Positions 4,498 through 5,544 of a stretch of 5,544 bases of DNA are shown piece after piece (the first letter of the stretch is position 1; the number at the start of each line of letters is the position of its first letter). Location: the NCBI GenBank assembly GCA_021161685.1, contig JAGHAD010000120.1, positions 1 through 5,544 of the forward strand. Reading direction: 5' to 3'. Made by a program: the position numbers and the translations under genes. This stretch comes from Thermoplasmata archaeon (GTDB lineage Archaea; Thermoplasmatota; E2; DHVEG-1; B18-G2). The notes under the pieces are model-generated. The model was not told where the DNA came from, did not search any database, and saw only the letters and a program-made list of their open reading frames with translations.

Positions 4498-5307
4498 TCA
4501 TGGAACCATATTCCACTGGACATATTCTATCTCTACGGTACCAACTATTCTGTGATTCATTGGTAATGGATCAAAGCAAGTGCCCTGCTTGAAAAGAAGT
4601 GCAAAAGAAAGCTCAAAGCAATCTCCAGGATTTAACTGAATCCTCCTTCCATACTCTCTCATCAAGTCCATAATCATCTTAACTATTGTACATCCTCTGT
4701 AATCTACGATGCCATCGCAACTTATATCCAGTTTGTAATAAGCAAGTTCTATATCATCAAGGGCAAGTCCGGTTGGAGGCTTCTTAATCCACATCCATAC
4801 TCCACCGGGAATAACAAGTTTACCAAAAGCTATCAGCCTGTTGTTCTCATCATATTCCTTTACAACAATTACGATCCTAGAAATCTTTCCGGGTACGCTC
4901 CCGCCGTTTGCTATTCTCATCACAACTTCTGGACAATAACCCGGATATGCATTCATGATAAAGAAGTTTGCCTTTTCATAGAATTTGACCCCATCCTTAA
5001 TGAATATGAATTTCCCTTTGTTTAAAGCCCTTGCAGATGCCACATCAATATCATATACGATATGCCTTGGTGGAATCCTCTTCCATCCCGGATCCTTGCT
5101 TTCGCTTCCATCCCACCCTGGGTTTGGAATCGCATCTATATTGTTTGGATCATCGTTCGTTCCCCTTGCTGATACCCCTATGAGAAAACTTCCAGTTTTT
5201 ACCATTCCTTTCAAGGTTAGTTCCGTTGACCAGTATGAATAACTTGCGCCTATGACGGCAAAAGATATTATAGCTAGCGCGAAGCAAGTGCCCAATCTCG
5301 CTTTCAT
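4498..5307 (-). CDS. SipW-class signal peptide protein, TasA/camelysin-like secreted subunit (first, longest copy)
   Basis: This is a secreted protein of 269 residues. The signal region (MKARLGTCFALAIISFAVIGASYS, 1-24) is followed by YWSTELTLKGMVKTGSFLIG, the same SipW-cognate pattern as in the other two copies. The shared NAYPGY motif is at 119-124, then a hydrophobic beta-rich stretch (VVMRIANGGSVPGKISRIVIVV), LNPGDCFELSFALLF (225-239) and a final strand GTVEIEYVQW. It is about 65 residues longer than its paralogues, with an extra N/D/G/P-rich segment at about 47-80, and it lacks their acidic calcium-type loops. The mature part has five cysteines (125, 197, 206, 230, 244), so disulfides are possible. 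The ATG at 5307 is about 28 nt from a TATA-like box, suggesting a leaderless message. It heads the unit containing the peptidase and DUF5305-like genes. The likely role is a surface fibre or matrix component. Confidence 0.8.
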   Translation of the reverse strand: MKARLGTCFALAIISFAVIGASYSYWSTELTLKGMVKTGSFLIGVSARGTNDDPNNIDAIPNPGWDGSESKDPGWKRIPPRHIVYDIDVASARALNKGKFIFIKDGVKFYEKANFFIMNAYPGYCPEVVMRIANGGSVPGKISRIVIVVKEYDENNRLIAFGKLVIPGGVWMWIKKPPTGLALDDIELAYYKLDISCDGIVDYRGCTIVKMIMDLMREYGRRIQLNPGDCFELSFALLFKQGTCFDPLPMNHRIVGTVEIEYVQWNMVP

Positions 5308-5330
5308 CCTTTTATACTCAAACCTAACGT

Positions 5331-5340
5331 CTTATAAATT
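5331..5340 (-). promoter_or_regulatory. TATA-like box for the first subunit / peptidase / DUF5305-like unit
   Basis: AATTTATAAG on the minus strand is centred about 28 nt before the ATG at 5307. That is the distance expected between an archaeal TATA box and its start site, so the message would begin at or next to the start codon. No clear ribosome site is present upstream of this ATG, which fits leaderless translation. Confidence 0.55.
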
Positions 5341-5360
5341 TGATAGAAAGAAAGTTCTTG

Positions 5361-5366
5361 AAAAAA
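5361..5366 (-). terminator. Short oligo-T run after the upstream membrane-anchored gene
   Basis: The minus strand has T6 here, about 22 nt after the stop at 5388 and before the TATA-like box of the next gene. It may end the upstream transcript, but the run is short. Confidence 0.35.
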
Positions 5367-5387
5367 TTGAGGTTATAGGGAAAGAAT

Positions 5388-5544
5388 CTATTCCTTAACC
5401 TTCCTTCCCCTTCGATAGGCAATTGCCAGTGCTGAGATCACTATTACAATAACTATCGCCAGTACCGCAAGCAGTAAAGTGTTCACTCCTTCTTTCTTAC
5501 CTTCTGCAGCAGGTGTATACTCATAGAGATTACCCGTTGATGGA
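5388..5544 (-). CDS. C-terminal membrane anchor of an extracellular protein (partial)
   Basis: Only the last 51 codons are in the window. They show a polar linker (PSTGNLYEYTPAAEGKKEG), a single strongly hydrophobic helix of about 22 residues (LLLAVLAIVIVIVISALAIAY) and a basic tail (RRGRKVKE) ending in TAG. This is the standard arrangement of a protein whose bulk lies outside the cell and is held by a C-terminal transmembrane helix with a short cytoplasmic positive tail. No PGF-CTERM-type sorting motif is visible. The identity of the main domain cannot be told. It lies directly upstream of the first subunit gene on the same strand, so it may belong to the same surface system, but an intervening promoter suggests separate transcription. 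Confidence 0.75.
   Translation of the reverse strand, partial: PSTGNLYEYTPAAEGKKEGVNTLLLAVLAIVIVIVISALAIAYRRGRKVKE

Overview
The window looks archaeal and probably comes from a thermophile. Spacing and motifs fit archaeal expression signals: GGTGA-type ribosome binding sites, T-run terminators, A/T-rich TATA-like boxes about 25-30 nt upstream of starts, and one apparently leaderless gene. Other pointers are a signal peptidase I of the archaeal Ser/His/Asp type, a DUF5305-type protein, a single-domain winged-helix regulator, the start of a cyclic 2,3-diphosphoglycerate synthetase-like gene, and heavy use of ATA and AGA/AGG codons. The exact lineage cannot be fixed from this sequence.

Almost everything is on the minus strand. 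Reading in the direction of transcription (high to low coordinates), the order is: the C-terminal tail of a membrane-anchored protein (5388 to the window edge); a SipW-class (TasA/camelysin-like) secreted protein with its own promoter (4498-5307); a polytopic signal peptidase I (3283-4458); a DUF5305-like membrane protein overlapping it by 4 nt (2261-3286); a small, decayed toxin-antitoxin pair on the plus strand (1900-2251); a promoter region with a strong inverted repeat (1733-1800); two further SipW-class secreted proteins (1121-1732 and 449-1069); a winged-helix regulator (102-377); and the beginning of a cyclic-2,3-DPG-synthetase-like gene (1-75).

The main content is a surface-fibre or matrix type locus. 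Three paralogous secreted proteins share a SipW-class signal region (a hydrophobic stretch ending in A/S, then H/Y-W, then a T-[IL]-K-G segment), a central N-[AV]-Y-P-G-Y motif and a W-containing last strand. They sit around a dedicated signal peptidase and a membrane partner. By analogy with the TasA/SipW system of bacteria and the TasA-related bundling pili of archaea, the peptidase probably matures these subunits for assembly outside the cell. Two of the three subunits carry acidic loops that look like calcium sites.

The most interesting non-coding signals lie before the subunit gene at 1121-1732. A 9-bp perfect inverted repeat sits at the predicted transcription start and can also form an alternative pairing with the ribosome binding site. 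A related G5TT(C)ACCT element precedes the next subunit gene. The plus-strand toxin gene appears dead: it has a one-base frameshift in a T tract just after its start, and an internal deletion that removes the middle of the PIN domain.
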